A stretch of DNA of 64,000 nt from an uncultured Eubacteriales bacterium (lineage in GTDB: Bacteria; Bacillota; Clostridia; Oscillospirales; Acutalibacteraceae): the NCBI GenBank assembly GCA_905198155.1, contig CAJKBQ010000017.1, positions 1-64,000 of the forward strand. Reading direction: 5' to 3'. Below are positions 16,365 to 24,449 of the stretch, one piece after another (the first letter of the stretch is position 1; each line of letters opens with the position of its first letter). The position numbers and the translations under genes were made by a program. The notes below the pieces were generated by a model. That model saw only the letters and a program-made list of their open reading frames with translations, had not been told where the DNA came from and did no database searches.

Positions 16365-17057
16365 TCAGCCGACTTTGTTCGGATTGATGCGGACGCCCGG
16401 GCCCATCGTGGCGGCAACCACGCAGGAGCGGATATACTGGCCTTTGGCCGCAGCGGGTTTCGCCTTATTGATGGCGCCCAGCAGCGTGTCAAAGTTTTCC
16501 TGCAATTTCTCCGCGCCGAACGAAGCTTTGCCGATCGGGCAGTGGATGATGTTGTTTTTGTCGAGACGATACTCGATCTTACCGGCCTTGGCCTCGTGAA
16601 TCGCCTTGGCGATGTCCGGGGTCACGGTGCCGGCCTTGGGGTTCGGCATCAGGCCGCGCGGGCCGAGCACTTTACCGAGCCGTCCCACCTGACCCATCAT
16701 GTCCGGGGTGGTGATGACGACGTCGAAATCCATCCAGCCTTCGCCCTGAATCTTCGCGATCAGGTCGGCGCCGCCGACGAATTCCGCACCGGCTTCGCGG
16801 GCCGCATCCTGCTTGTCCTCTTTGCACAGCGCCAGCACGCGGACATTTTTGCCCGTGCCGTTCGGCAGCACGATCGCGCCGCGCACCTGCTGATCGGCGT
16901 GACGGCTGTCAACGCCCAGCTTCACGTGGACTTCGACGGTCTCGTCGAACTTCGCGGTCGCGGTTTTCACCGCCAGTTCCAGCGCTTCGTTTGCATCATA
17001 CAATTTCGTACGGTCGATTTGCTTTGCGCTATCGACATATTTTTTACCGTGTTTCAT
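16365..17057 (-). CDS. rplA: 50S ribosomal protein L1
   Basis: 230 aa. Family motifs include KFDETVEVHVKLGVDSRHADQQVRGAIVLPNGTGK and the signature PDMMGQVGRLGKVLGPRGLMPNPK. It binds 23S rRNA at the L1 stalk. It lies 54 nt after rplK in the rpmG-secE-nusG-rplK-rplA operon. Confidence 0.97.
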   Translation of the reverse strand: MKHGKKYVDSAKQIDRTKLYDANEALELAVKTATAKFDETVEVHVKLGVDSRHADQQVRGAIVLPNGTGKNVRVLALCKEDKQDAAREAGAEFVGGADLIAKIQGEGWMDFDVVITTPDMMGQVGRLGKVLGPRGLMPNPKAGTVTPDIAKAIHEAKAGKIEYRLDKNNIIHCPIGKASFGAEKLQENFDTLLGAINKAKPAAAKGQYIRSCVVAATMGPGVRINPNKVG

Positions 17058-17111
17058 TACTTATCCTCCCTGTTGAGTGGTAAATCGGAAAATTCCTCCC
17101 ACACCGGGGTC

Positions 17112-17537
17112 TCACTCTGCGACCGTAATGCCCATGCTGCGAGCGGTACCCGCAACCATGCTCATCGCGGCTTCGACCGACGCGGCGTTCAGATCGGGCA
17201 TTTTCTGCTCCGCGATCTTGCGGACCTGATCCTGAGTCAGCTGAGCGACCTTGACTTTGTTCGGCTTGCCGGACGCAGTCTCGATCCCGCAGGCTTTCTT
17301 GATCAGAACAGCTGCCGGCGGCGTTTTGGTGATAAACGTAAACGAACGATCCGCGTAAACGGTAATCACGACCGGGATAATCATCCCGACATCGCCCTTC
17401 GTGCGTTCGTTGAACTCCTTGGTGAACGCCATGATGTTCACGCCATGCTGACCGAGCGCCGGTCCAACAGGCGGTGCCGGCGTCGCTTTGCCGGCCGGTA
17501 TCTGGAGCTTAATAAAGCCCGTAACCTTCTGAGCCAT
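17112..17537 (-). CDS. rplK: 50S ribosomal protein L11
   Basis: 141 aa, exact family length. It has the proline-rich N-terminal start LQIPAGKATPAPPVGPALGQHGVNIM, KTPPAAVLIKKACG, and the C-terminal rRNA-binding end GTARSMGITV. It binds the GTPase-associated centre. Confidence 0.97.
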   Translation of the reverse strand: MAQKVTGFIKLQIPAGKATPAPPVGPALGQHGVNIMAFTKEFNERTKGDVGMIIPVVITVYADRSFTFITKTPPAAVLIKKACGIETASGKPNKVKVAQLTQDQVRKIAEQKMPDLNAASVEAAMSMVAGTARSMGITVAE

Positions 17538-17632
17538 TTTTCAGCACCTCCAAAATTCGTGGTACATATGGAAAGCATCAAACAAACTTACTTTCCTCCC
17601 ACTTGCGGGGCACCCGCCCCGGAACCTGCTTG

Positions 17633-18157
17633 TTAATCGTCCCACGGTTCGACCTGATCCAGCTCGAGGTCTACCGGGGTTTCGCGGCCGAACATCGAAA
17701 TCATCACGCAGACAGCGTTTTTTTCCAGGTCGATCGACTCGACCGTGCCTACGGACTCTGCCAGCGGGCCGTCGATGATCTCGACGGTGTCGCCGACGCT
17801 GTATTCGACCTCCGTGTTTTTGGTCTCCATACCCATATTGCGCACTTCCTGGTCGGTGAGCGGCACCGGCTTGGAAGACGGCCCCACGAACCCGGTGCAG
17901 CCGCGGATGTTCCGCACGATGTACCAGGACTCGTCCGTCAGGACCATTTTGACAAATACGTAGCTGGGAAACAGTTTGCGCTCCACCTCGTGCTGCTTGC
18001 CGTCGCGAATTTCCACAACGGTTTCGGTCGGCACGCGGACGGCCTCGATCAAATCCTCCAAATGGCGGTTTTCGACCGTGGTTTCGAGGTTGGACGCGAC
18101 CTTGTTTTCGTAGCCCGAATAGGTGTGGACAACGTACCATTTCGCGTCTTCAGACAT
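17633..18157 (-). CDS. nusG: Transcription termination/antitermination protein NusG
   Basis: 174 aa. The NGN domain begins KWYVVHTYSGYENKVASNLE, continues with LFPSYVFVKMVLTDESWYIVRN, and the C-terminal KOW domain is VGDTVEIIDGPLAESVGTVESID. It binds RNA polymerase and links it to Rho or to the ribosome. It is in the conserved secE-nusG-rplK order. Confidence 0.96.
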   Translation of the reverse strand: MSEDAKWYVVHTYSGYENKVASNLETTVENRHLEDLIEAVRVPTETVVEIRDGKQHEVERKLFPSYVFVKMVLTDESWYIVRNIRGCTGFVGPSSKPVPLTDQEVRNMGMETKNTEVEYSVGDTVEIIDGPLAESVGTVESIDLEKNAVCVMISMFGRETPVDLELDQVEPWDD

Positions 18158-18186
18158 CGCAAATCCTCCAAGCTCTGAGTTGAAAT

Positions 18187-18438
18187 TCAGCTGATCGGCG
18201 CTACTTCCATAATCAGACCCAGCAATTTGTTCAGTCCAAAGTCCAGAGCAAACACAAACACGCCTATCACCGCGATCACGACCAGCGTTACCGCCATATT
18301 GCGGAAAACGGTGGGCACGGTCGGCCAGGTGATTTTTTTGATTTCGCTCTTGATCTCACGGAAAAACTTGCTGATGCGGCGACCAGCATTTGCGAAAAAT
18401 GCCAAAAACTTGTTCGGCTTTTTTGCGGTATCAGCCAT
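18187..18438 (-). CDS. secE: Preprotein translocase subunit SecE
   Basis: 83 aa. A basic amphipathic helix (FFREIKSEIKKITWPT) leads into a single transmembrane helix (VTLVVIAVIGVFVFALDFGLNKLLGLI), the pattern of one-TM Gram-positive SecE. It stabilises SecY in the membrane. Confidence 0.94.
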   Translation of the reverse strand: MADTAKKPNKFLAFFANAGRRISKFFREIKSEIKKITWPTVPTVFRNMAVTLVVIAVIGVFVFALDFGLNKLLGLIMEVAPIS

Positions 18439-18461
18439 AATTGCAGTCCTCCCGTTTGAAA

Positions 18462-18611
18462 TTACTTGGTCTCCTTGTGCAGCGTATGCTTTTTGCAGAA
18501 CCGGCAGTACTTGTTCATTTCCAGTCTGTCCGGATCATTCTTTTTGTTCTTCATGCTGTCGTAATTGCGCTGTTTGCATTCGGAACAAGCCATGGTAATT
18601 TTTACTCTCAT
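18462..18611 (-). CDS. rpmG: 50S ribosomal protein L33
   Basis: A 49-aa protein starting MRVKITMACSECKQRNYD and ending KKHTLHKETK. The two CxxC pairs (CSEC and CRFC) mark the zinc-binding form of L33. It is the first gene of the rpmG-secE-nusG-rplK-rplA operon, 23 nt before secE. Confidence 0.95.
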   Translation of the reverse strand: MRVKITMACSECKQRNYDSMKNKKNDPDRLEMNKYCRFCKKHTLHKETK

Positions 18612-18714
18612 TGTTGACGGCACCTCCCGGTAAATCGGAAATTTTTAGCCTTCCTCATGTCTGGGCCGGGAATCCAGGCGCAGGAAACACAGCCTTAACA
18701 TCAGAGGTAGAATT

Positions 18715-18743
18715 ATTGTATCACACTTCCGGGCGCAGGTCAA
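18715..18743 (-). promoter_or_regulatory. Promoter of the rpmG-secE-nusG-rplK-rplA operon
   Basis: On the minus strand TTGACC (18738-18743), a 17-nt spacer and TACAAT (18715-18720). The leader of about 100 nt has no gene. Confidence 0.8.
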
Positions 18744-18783
18744 GCTTTTTTTGAAAAAAACCGCGCTGCGCCGCAAAAAAACA

Positions 18784-19581
18784 TCACCGCAGCGACCCGG
18801 AGCTGGTTTCGGCGCTGAGCTGTGTCCGTTTTTTGACTTTTTCGGGTTTCACTTTCCTGCCTTTGTACTTGCGGGCGCGCAGCCATGCGCCGCGCAGCTC
18901 GTCCGACGCGAGCGCTTCGGCGCGCGTCACCTGCGCCGGATCCGTGACGGAATTCAAAATTCCGAGCGTAATCAGCGACTTGGTGTCCAGGTCGCCGTTG
19001 GCGTAGTTGCGGTTCAGGATGTCCATCAGCCGCTCCTGGCGCTTGGTTTCCGCCGGGTCGGCGAGCAGCTCCTGCACCATCGGGACCAAAAATTGCCGGC
19101 ACAGCGCGTGCGGGATAATCGCCCCGTACTGCGTGCGGTGCGCCTGAATCGCGTAGTTCAGCTCCGGAAACACCGGCACGAACCGCTTCATCAGGAACGC
19201 GGGATCGACGTATTTTTCGTCGGTTTTCTCTTTTTTTGCCTTTTTGGCGGCCACCGCGCGTTTTTCGACCACAACTTCCACCGATTGGCAAAAATCGTTG
19301 GCGATGGACTCGGCGTCTTTGAGCGTATCGGTCGCCGGGTCAAACAGCCACGCCGACACGCTGCTCCATTCGCCGGGCTGCTTGTCGTCGTCCAGCGCGG
19401 TCTGCCGCAGCTCGAACCGCTTGGCCTTTTTGTCGTACACCACGGCGTACGCAGCGCGCTCGCCGAAGAACAGCGCCGGCCGCGCGGAATCCGCCTTGCC
19501 CTGCTGCGTCAGCGTGAAGCCCTGGCCGCTGAGGACAGCATTCAGGCGGTCGGTAATCAGTTCCAGTGCCTGTTGTTCCAA
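18784..19581 (-). CDS. Conserved hypothetical protein
   Basis: 265 aa, no signal peptide or membrane segment. The first half (residues 1-110) looks like a mixed alpha/beta domain. A lysine-rich linker follows (EKRAVAAKKAKKEKTDEKYVD), then a mostly helical domain with FLMKRFVPVFPELNYAI and LADPAETKRQERLMDILNRNYANGD, and a very basic tail (RKYKGRKVKPEKVKKRTQ). I do not recognise the family. The base composition and codon pattern match neighbours, so it is probably a real cytoplasmic, perhaps nucleic-acid-binding, protein. It is transcribed alone. Confidence 0.6.
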   Translation of the reverse strand: MEQQALELITDRLNAVLSGQGFTLTQQGKADSARPALFFGERAAYAVVYDKKAKRFELRQTALDDDKQPGEWSSVSAWLFDPATDTLKDAESIANDFCQSVEVVVEKRAVAAKKAKKEKTDEKYVDPAFLMKRFVPVFPELNYAIQAHRTQYGAIIPHALCRQFLVPMVQELLADPAETKRQERLMDILNRNYANGDLDTKSLITLGILNSVTDPAQVTRAEALASDELRGAWLRARKYKGRKVKPEKVKKRTQLSAETSSGSLR

Positions 19582-19763
19582 ATGTATTCACTCCTTTGAA
19601 ATTCTGCGAAACCCATAATATTATAATGATAGCATATTTTCGCCCAAAGCACAACTGTTTTTTCGGAATTGGGCAGGCAATTTACGAAATATTCATTTTT
19701 TGCTCATGATTCTCCGGTACAATGGATGCAAAATTCTGATTTTTCCCGAAAGGCGGCAAAAAA

Positions 19764-20246
19764 ATGGCAATGGAATCGGTTCGCGCATTTTTTGCGCAAT
19801 TTCAGATGGAATCCCGCATCCGCACGTTCGACACGTCGAGCGCAACGGTGGAACTGGCAGCGCAGGCGCTGGGGTGCGCACCCGCGCGCATCGCAAAATC
19901 GCTGACATTCCGCGGTGCGGACGGCGGCGTAATCATGATTGTGGCAGCGGGCGACGCCCGGATTGACAACGCGGCGTACAAGCATCGTTTCGGCGTCAAG
20001 GCGTCGATGCTGCGGCCGGACGACGTTGCCGCCGAAGTGGGGCACGCGGTGGGCGGCGTTTGCCCGTTTGCGGTGCGTGGCGGCGTGCGGATTTACCTGG
20101 ATGAATCGTTAAAGCGGTTCGACAGCGTTTTCCCGGCGTGCGGGAGCGGCAACAGTGCGATCGAGCTGAGTATCCCGGAATTGGAAAATTATTCCGGTTC
20201 GTTGGGGTGGGTCGATGTCTGCAAAGGTTGGCGGGATGCAACATAA
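19764..20246 (+). CDS. YbaK/EbsC-type aminoacyl-tRNA deacylase
   Basis: 160 aa. The YbaK fold is shown by TVELAAQALGCAPARIAKSLTFR with the conserved active-site lysine, VAAGDARIDNAAYKHRFG, GHAVGGVCPFAV and YLDESLKRFDSVFPACGSGNSAIELS. Such proteins hydrolyse mischarged tRNA (Cys- or Ala-tRNA-Pro types) in trans. It starts after a CGAAAGG ribosome site and stands alone; a gene-free stretch follows. Confidence 0.88.
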   Translation: MAMESVRAFFAQFQMESRIRTFDTSSATVELAAQALGCAPARIAKSLTFRGADGGVIMIVAAGDARIDNAAYKHRFGVKASMLRPDDVAAEVGHAVGGVCPFAVRGGVRIYLDESLKRFDSVFPACGSGNSAIELSIPELENYSGSLGWVDVCKGWRDAT

Positions 20247-20249
20247 TCG

Positions 20250-21040
20250 CGCGAAAACCTGAAATTTTGCGACATTTGGGCGCAAAACGGCTCAGAATCG
20301 TGCGGATTGGTAGGCTGCGCGATTTTGCAGGAAATTGCCGCATTTTGCAGGCTTTTGCGCGGAAATACTGCGTTTTGTGCGGATACGTTGTGCGTGTGCG
20401 GGGCGGATGGGAATGCCGGGACGGGCGGTGCACCGGTCGCGGAAGTTCCTGCAATTTCCGGAATTTCATGTATTTGGTATTTTGATGCGCACGGTCGGAG
20501 GTGGGGATGTATGGCAATGGTGTGCACCAGGGGTGGACAATCCGGGATGGATTTTCTGCCGGATTTTCCCGTACTGTCCGCACGGCGCGCGTTGGGGTAG
20601 AATGGAATTCCGGGGATTGACCGGTACTCGGTTGCGCGCCCCCCTATTTCTCTTGGATTGCATGGATTTGGTATTTCTGTGCTCGATCGGTACCGCGCAG
20701 GCAGTCGGGAACAGGACTGTCCAGCAATGAGGGCGCCGGATTGGAGCGGTGCAACACGCAAATCGGCGTGATCCGCCCCATTTTGCTGCGTTATTTCCGG
20801 ATAATCGGCAAAATCGCGCGGAAATGCGATATTTTTGCGCGTGCAGCGCGCATGCGGCCCGGTGGGGATGCCGGGTACTGTCCGGCAATGGGTGCGCCGA
20901 ATTGACGCACCTCAGTCAATGATAATCCCTGAATTGTAAAATACTCCGTTTCACCAAAGCAGCATCGTTCGAGCGCAAACCGCAACGAATCGGGGCATAT
21001 CCCCCATCATTCAATTTTCCAGTGGATATGTGCAAAGAAA
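20250..21040. other. Gene-free region with diverged repeats
   Basis: No open frame here looks like a protein: frames on both strands are low-complexity and switch often. Three or four diverged copies of a segment can be seen by eye. The copies begin near 20386, 20472, 20668 and 20828, with shared pieces TTGGTATTT, TGTGCGC, GGGGATG, CTGTCC-GCAATG and GCGCCG. It may be a decayed mobile or repeat element, or an RNA region. I could not assign a function. Confidence 0.4.
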
Positions 21041-21042
21041 CG

Positions 21043-21082
21043 CCGCCATATGCCGCTCATTCGCGCCGCATATGGCGGTTTT
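21043..21082. terminator. Terminator between the YbaK region and tatD
   Basis: CCGCCATATGC/GCATATGGCGG, an 11-bp stem, followed on the plus strand by TTTT. It lies 10 nt from the tatD stop codon and so also ends that minus-strand transcript. Confidence 0.7.
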
Positions 21083-21091
21083 GGCGCAAAA

Positions 21092-21874
21092 TTACCCCAA
21101 TTTTTCCGCATCAATCCCGAACAACCGACAGGCATTTTGACACGTTTCGTTGCACAATGTCTGCGGATCCACGCCGCGGACGGCGGCGATTTTTTCGGCC
21201 GTGTAGGCGATTTTAGCGGAGTCGTTGCGCTTGCCGCGCAGCGGGACGGGCGTCATGTACGGCGCGTCGGTTTCCAGCAGCAGCCGATCCGGCGGCACCA
21301 TCGCCGCAACTTCCAGCGGGTGGACGGCGTTTTTGAACGTCGTCGCGCCGCCAAGGCCGATGTACAGCCCCAGCGCCAGCACCTCGCGCGCCATTTCGAC
21401 GCTGCCGGAAAAGCAATGCACCACGCCCGCCGGGCGGAATTCGCGCAGCAGGTCCAGCATCGGGCCGTGCGCTTCGCGGTCGTGCAGGATGACCGGCAAG
21501 TGGAGGTCGTTCGCGAGCGCCAATTGGCGGCGCAGCAGCGGGAGCTGAATCACCCGCGGGACGTCGTAGTGGAAATCCAGTCCAATTTCGCCGATTGCTA
21601 CTACTTTTGGCTGCGCAGCCAATACGCGCAATTGCGTCATTGCGTTGTCTAAATCCGGGGCGGTTTCGGCGTCCAGCGGGTGAATGCCGACGGCGGCGTA
21701 CAGATAGCCGTACTGCGCCGCCAATGCAATTCCGGCGCGGGCGCTGGCCAAATTGCTGGCCGCGTTGATGATGCCGCACACGCCCTGCCCCGGCAGCGAC
21801 GCCAGCAGCGCCGCCCGGTCGGGGTCGAACGCTGCGTCGTCGTAGTGCGCGTGCGAGTCAAAAATTTGTTGCAT
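21092..21874 (-). CDS. tatD: TatD family metal-dependent deoxyribonuclease
   Basis: 260 aa TIM-barrel hydrolase. The metal-binding motifs are DSHAHYDD at the N-terminus, AIGEIGLDFHYD, PVILHDREAH, GVVHCFSG and the final LLLETDAPYMTP. It acts as a cytoplasmic 3'-5' DNase in known cases. It starts 11 nt after argS, an unusual neighbour but the same operon. Confidence 0.93.
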   Translation of the reverse strand: MQQIFDSHAHYDDAAFDPDRAALLASLPGQGVCGIINAASNLASARAGIALAAQYGYLYAAVGIHPLDAETAPDLDNAMTQLRVLAAQPKVVAIGEIGLDFHYDVPRVIQLPLLRRQLALANDLHLPVILHDREAHGPMLDLLREFRPAGVVHCFSGSVEMAREVLALGLYIGLGGATTFKNAVHPLEVAAMVPPDRLLLETDAPYMTPVPLRGKRNDSAKIAYTAEKIAAVRGVDPQTLCNETCQNACRLFGIDAEKLG

Positions 21875-21885
21875 CGCGCGCCGCC

Positions 21886-23580
21886 TTACATCTGGTCGGG
21901 GGCGCTGATTTTGAACATCGTCAGCACGTTGCGGATCACGGTGCGCACCGCCAGGCAGAGGTTCAGCCGCGCCTGCATCAAGCCTTCGTCCTCGCCTTTG
22001 ACACGGCAGGCATTGTAAAATTTGTGAAATAGATTCGCCAGCGTAATCACATAGCGCGTGATGCGCGCCGGGTCATATTCGCGCGCAGCGCCAACAATTT
22101 CCAGCGGATAGGCGGCCAGATGGCGGATCAGCTCGCGCTCTTCCGGCGCGGTGAGCTGCATCAGCTCGTCGGCGGTGCAGGCGCGCGGGGTGATGCCGTC
22201 TTTTTCGAGCGCGCGCACGATGCTGCAAATCCGCGCATTGGCATATTGCACATAATAGACCGGATTTTGCGCGTCCTGCTGCACGGCTAAGTCAAGATCG
22301 AAATCCATTTGCGACGTGGCTTCCCGCATATTGAACAGGAACCGCGCCGCGTCCACCGGCACTTCGTCCAGCAGGTCGGCCAGCTGGATCGCTTTGCCCG
22401 TCCGCTTGCTCATCTTCACCGGCTTGCCGTCGCGCACCAAATTGACCAGCTGCATCAGCACCACGGTCAGCTTGTCGCCGTTCAGCCCGATGGCGTTCAT
22501 CGCGCCTTTCATCCGCGCCACATGGCCGTGGTGATCCGCGCCCCACACGTCGATGCATTCGTCGAACCCGCGGACGGCAAATTTATTGCGGTGATACGCA
22601 ATATCGGCGGCAAAATACGTCGGATTGCCGTTGGCGCGCACCAGCACTTCGTCTTTTTCCGCGCCGAAATCCGTCGCGCGGTACCACAATGCGCCCTCTT
22701 TTTCGTACGTCAGGCCCTTATCGGTCAGCAGCCGGATGGTGTCGCGCACCTGGCCGCTTTCGTGCAGCGTGCTTTCAAGGAACCACTGGTCGTACACAAT
22801 CCGATATTTGGCAATATCGGATTTCATTTTTGCAATGTTGCGCGGCAGCGCGAAATCCACCAGTGCTTTGCGGCGCGCCGCGTCGTCCACGTGCATCAGC
22901 GCGTCGCCGTACTGGTCGGCGTATTCCTGCGCGCGGTCGATGATATCGGCGCCCTGGTAACACTCCTCCGGCAGCGGGACGGCGTCCGCGCCCAAAAACA
23001 GCTGCTGGTAGCGCACGCTCAGCGACAGGCCGAATTTATCGATTTGATTCCCGGCGTCGTTGACGTAGAATTCGCGCTGCACAGCGAACCCGGCGGCGTC
23101 CAGCACGGCGGCCAGGCAATCGCCCAGTGCGCCGCCGCGCGCGTTGCCCATATGCATGGGGCCGGTGGGGTTGGCGGACACAAACTCCACCAGCACGCGC
23201 TTGCCGCCGCCGAAGTCGGAGCGGCCGTAGCGGTCGCCCTGCGCGGCGATTTCCTGCATGACAGCGGCGTAATACCGCGCGCCCAGGAAGAAATTGATAA
23301 ATCCGGGACCGGCAATTTCGCACCGGTCAAAGTAGGTGTCGTGCAGCGTCAGCCGGGCGCACACGGCCTCGGCGATTTTGCGCGGCGCCATGCGCAGTGC
23401 GCGGGCGGACGCCATGGCGAGGTTGGTGGCGTAGTCGCCGTGGGCGGCGTCGCCGGGGATTTCGATGGTGAACGGCGGAATCGGCTCCGCCGGGAACGTG
23501 CCGTCTGCGACGGCTTTGCCCACGGCGTCCAGCAGGGCCTGCTTTAATCCGGCGAGGGCGGTTTCGGTTACAGTTGACAT
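21886..23580 (-). CDS. argS: Arginine--tRNA ligase
   Basis: 564 aa class I synthetase. The HIGH box appears as ANPTGPMHMGNARGG, and the KMSKS equivalent as VKMSKRTGK. The N-terminal Add1 domain and C-terminal DALR anticodon-binding domain (YNACRVKGEDEGLMQARLNL) are complete. It charges tRNA-Arg. The DUF1934 gene that often precedes argS in Bacillota lies upstream, but 450 bp of repeats now separates the two. Confidence 0.96.
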   Translation of the reverse strand: MSTVTETALAGLKQALLDAVGKAVADGTFPAEPIPPFTIEIPGDAAHGDYATNLAMASARALRMAPRKIAEAVCARLTLHDTYFDRCEIAGPGFINFFLGARYYAAVMQEIAAQGDRYGRSDFGGGKRVLVEFVSANPTGPMHMGNARGGALGDCLAAVLDAAGFAVQREFYVNDAGNQIDKFGLSLSVRYQQLFLGADAVPLPEECYQGADIIDRAQEYADQYGDALMHVDDAARRKALVDFALPRNIAKMKSDIAKYRIVYDQWFLESTLHESGQVRDTIRLLTDKGLTYEKEGALWYRATDFGAEKDEVLVRANGNPTYFAADIAYHRNKFAVRGFDECIDVWGADHHGHVARMKGAMNAIGLNGDKLTVVLMQLVNLVRDGKPVKMSKRTGKAIQLADLLDEVPVDAARFLFNMREATSQMDFDLDLAVQQDAQNPVYYVQYANARICSIVRALEKDGITPRACTADELMQLTAPEERELIRHLAAYPLEIVGAAREYDPARITRYVITLANLFHKFYNACRVKGEDEGLMQARLNLCLAVRTVIRNVLTMFKISAPDQM

Positions 23581-23600
23581 GGGAGAAGCTCCTTTGTGTG

Positions 23601-23626
23601 TTTTTTTAGATAATAGATATTTTTTT
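23601..23626. repeat. AT-rich TAGATAATAGATA element, copy 2
   Basis: TTTTTTTAGATAATAGATATTTTTTT lies 21 nt upstream of the argS start, in its leader. Copies occur at 150-183 and 35137-35163. Confidence 0.65.
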
Positions 23627-23666
23627 GGGGGGGTGGTTGCAATGTTTCTGGCTCGGTGGGGAGTAT

Positions 23667-23691
23667 GGCAACTCCTTCAGCCTTCGGCAGC
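23667..23691 (-). repeat. Partial copy of the 42-nt palindromic repeat
   Basis: The first 25 nt of the inverted unit with one mismatch, followed at once by unrelated sequence and then the full inverted copy at 23718. Confidence 0.65.
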
Positions 23692-23717
23692 GATACTTCG
23701 GCCTCGGTGCGGCCTAT

Positions 23718-23759
23718 GGCAACTCCCTCAGCCTTCGGCAGCTCCCTCGCGAGGGAGCC
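23718..23759 (-). repeat. Dispersed 42-nt palindromic repeat, copy 2
   Basis: The exact reverse complement of 14-55, 23.7 kb away. It faces copy 3 at 23846-23891. Confidence 0.85.
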
Positions 23760-23845
23760 GGGTGTTGAAATATCCATGTAGACGGGAAGATTTCTCGGCC
23801 GAAAGTTTCTTATTTTCACGCGCTACCCCGGCGGTGCGACCCCCA

Positions 23846-23891
23846 GGCTCCCTCGCGAGGGAGCTGGCGCCGCAGCGCCTGAGGGAGTTGC
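23846..23891 (+). repeat. Dispersed palindromic repeat, copy 3 (variant)
   Basis: The outer parts match copy 1, but the inner hairpin is GGCGC-CGCA-GCGCC instead of GCC-GAA-GGC. The stem thus changed while pairing was kept. The rest of 23627-23960 contains no gene. Confidence 0.8.
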
Positions 23892-23962
23892 TTTCGGCCG
23901 CAGCGCAACAGGACGGCGAAACCACCCCCGCGGTACCCCCCACACCGGCGGCACCGCCGCCG

Positions 23963-24060
23963 ATATCACTGCGCCGAAGGCGCAATATCACTGTGCCACA
24001 AGGCACGATATCACTGCGCCGTCAGGCACAATATCACTGTCCCGCCAGGGACAACCTCAC
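23963..24060. repeat. Hairpin array B: variable stems with a constant ATATCAC linker
   Basis: Hairpins at 23970-23984, 23992-24007, 24015-24030 and 24038-24053 are separated by exact ATATCAC 7-mers (23963-23969, 23985-23991, 24008-24014 and 24031-24037). The last linker is degenerate, ACCTCAC (24054-24060). Stems are TGCGCC/GGCGCA, TGTGCC/GGCACG, TGCGCC/GGCACA and TGTCCC/GGGACA. The DUF1934 gene reads into the array on the minus strand and takes its TGA stop from a linker. It is the same element type as array A. Confidence 0.9.
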
Positions 24061-24438
24061 CGCGATCTCGTTTTCGCTCAGCAGCGCGCCGCCGTGGTGC
24101 AGGGCGTAGCGCAGGTGGGCTGCGCCGCCAGCATCGGTCAGGCAGACGGTCACTTCGTGCGCGCGGATTTCAAACGGAATCGCGCCGGCTGCGGTCACAT
24201 AGTCGCACGCGGTGGCGCGCACCGGGTCGAACACCATGCGCGTGCCGCCGCTGCGCAGCATCACTGCGCGGTCGGGGCCGAGCTTCAGCGTGACGCGTAC
24301 TTGCGCCGGGTCGGTATACGTCAAATAATGGACACCGTTTTGGACGCGGTAATCGCACGGGGCGTCGAACGACTGCGCGTCGCGCGTGCCGCCGCCGAAT
24401 TGGGTGCCGGTCACATGAATCCGGTATTTTTCCGCCAT
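24034..24438 (-). CDS. DUF1934 (YwiB-like) calycin-fold protein
   Basis: 134 aa. The pattern of short beta strands (YRIHVTGTQ, YRVQNGVHYLTY, PFEIRAHEVTVCLTD, LRYALHHGGALLSENEIAVRL) fits the DUF1934/YwiB beta-barrel family, often encoded beside argS in Bacillota. The role is unknown. It lies 11 nt after murI in the ddl-murI operon. The last six residues (LSLAGQ) are encoded by the first hairpin of array B, and the TGA stop falls in the ATATCAC linker, so the C-terminus has been reshaped by the repeat. Confidence 0.75.
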   Translation of the reverse strand: MAEKYRIHVTGTQFGGGTRDAQSFDAPCDYRVQNGVHYLTYTDPAQVRVTLKLGPDRAVMLRSGGTRMVFDPVRATACDYVTAAGAIPFEIRAHEVTVCLTDAGGAAHLRYALHHGGALLSENEIAVRLSLAGQ

Positions 24439-24449
24439 CGTCCGCCTCC

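Noticed and set aside
20189..20888. Minus-strand frames of 140-195 codons in the gene-free region
   Set aside because: Composition is Arg/Pro/His-rich, frames overlap in all phases and no ribosome site or motif was found.
23581..24033. T-box or other riboswitch upstream of argS
   Set aside because: The segment is explained by the palindromic repeats, the AT-rich element and array B; no T-box consensus was seen.
23963..24060. CRISPR array or tandem microsatellite
   Set aside because: The stems change between units while pairing is kept, unlike either a CRISPR or a simple repeat.
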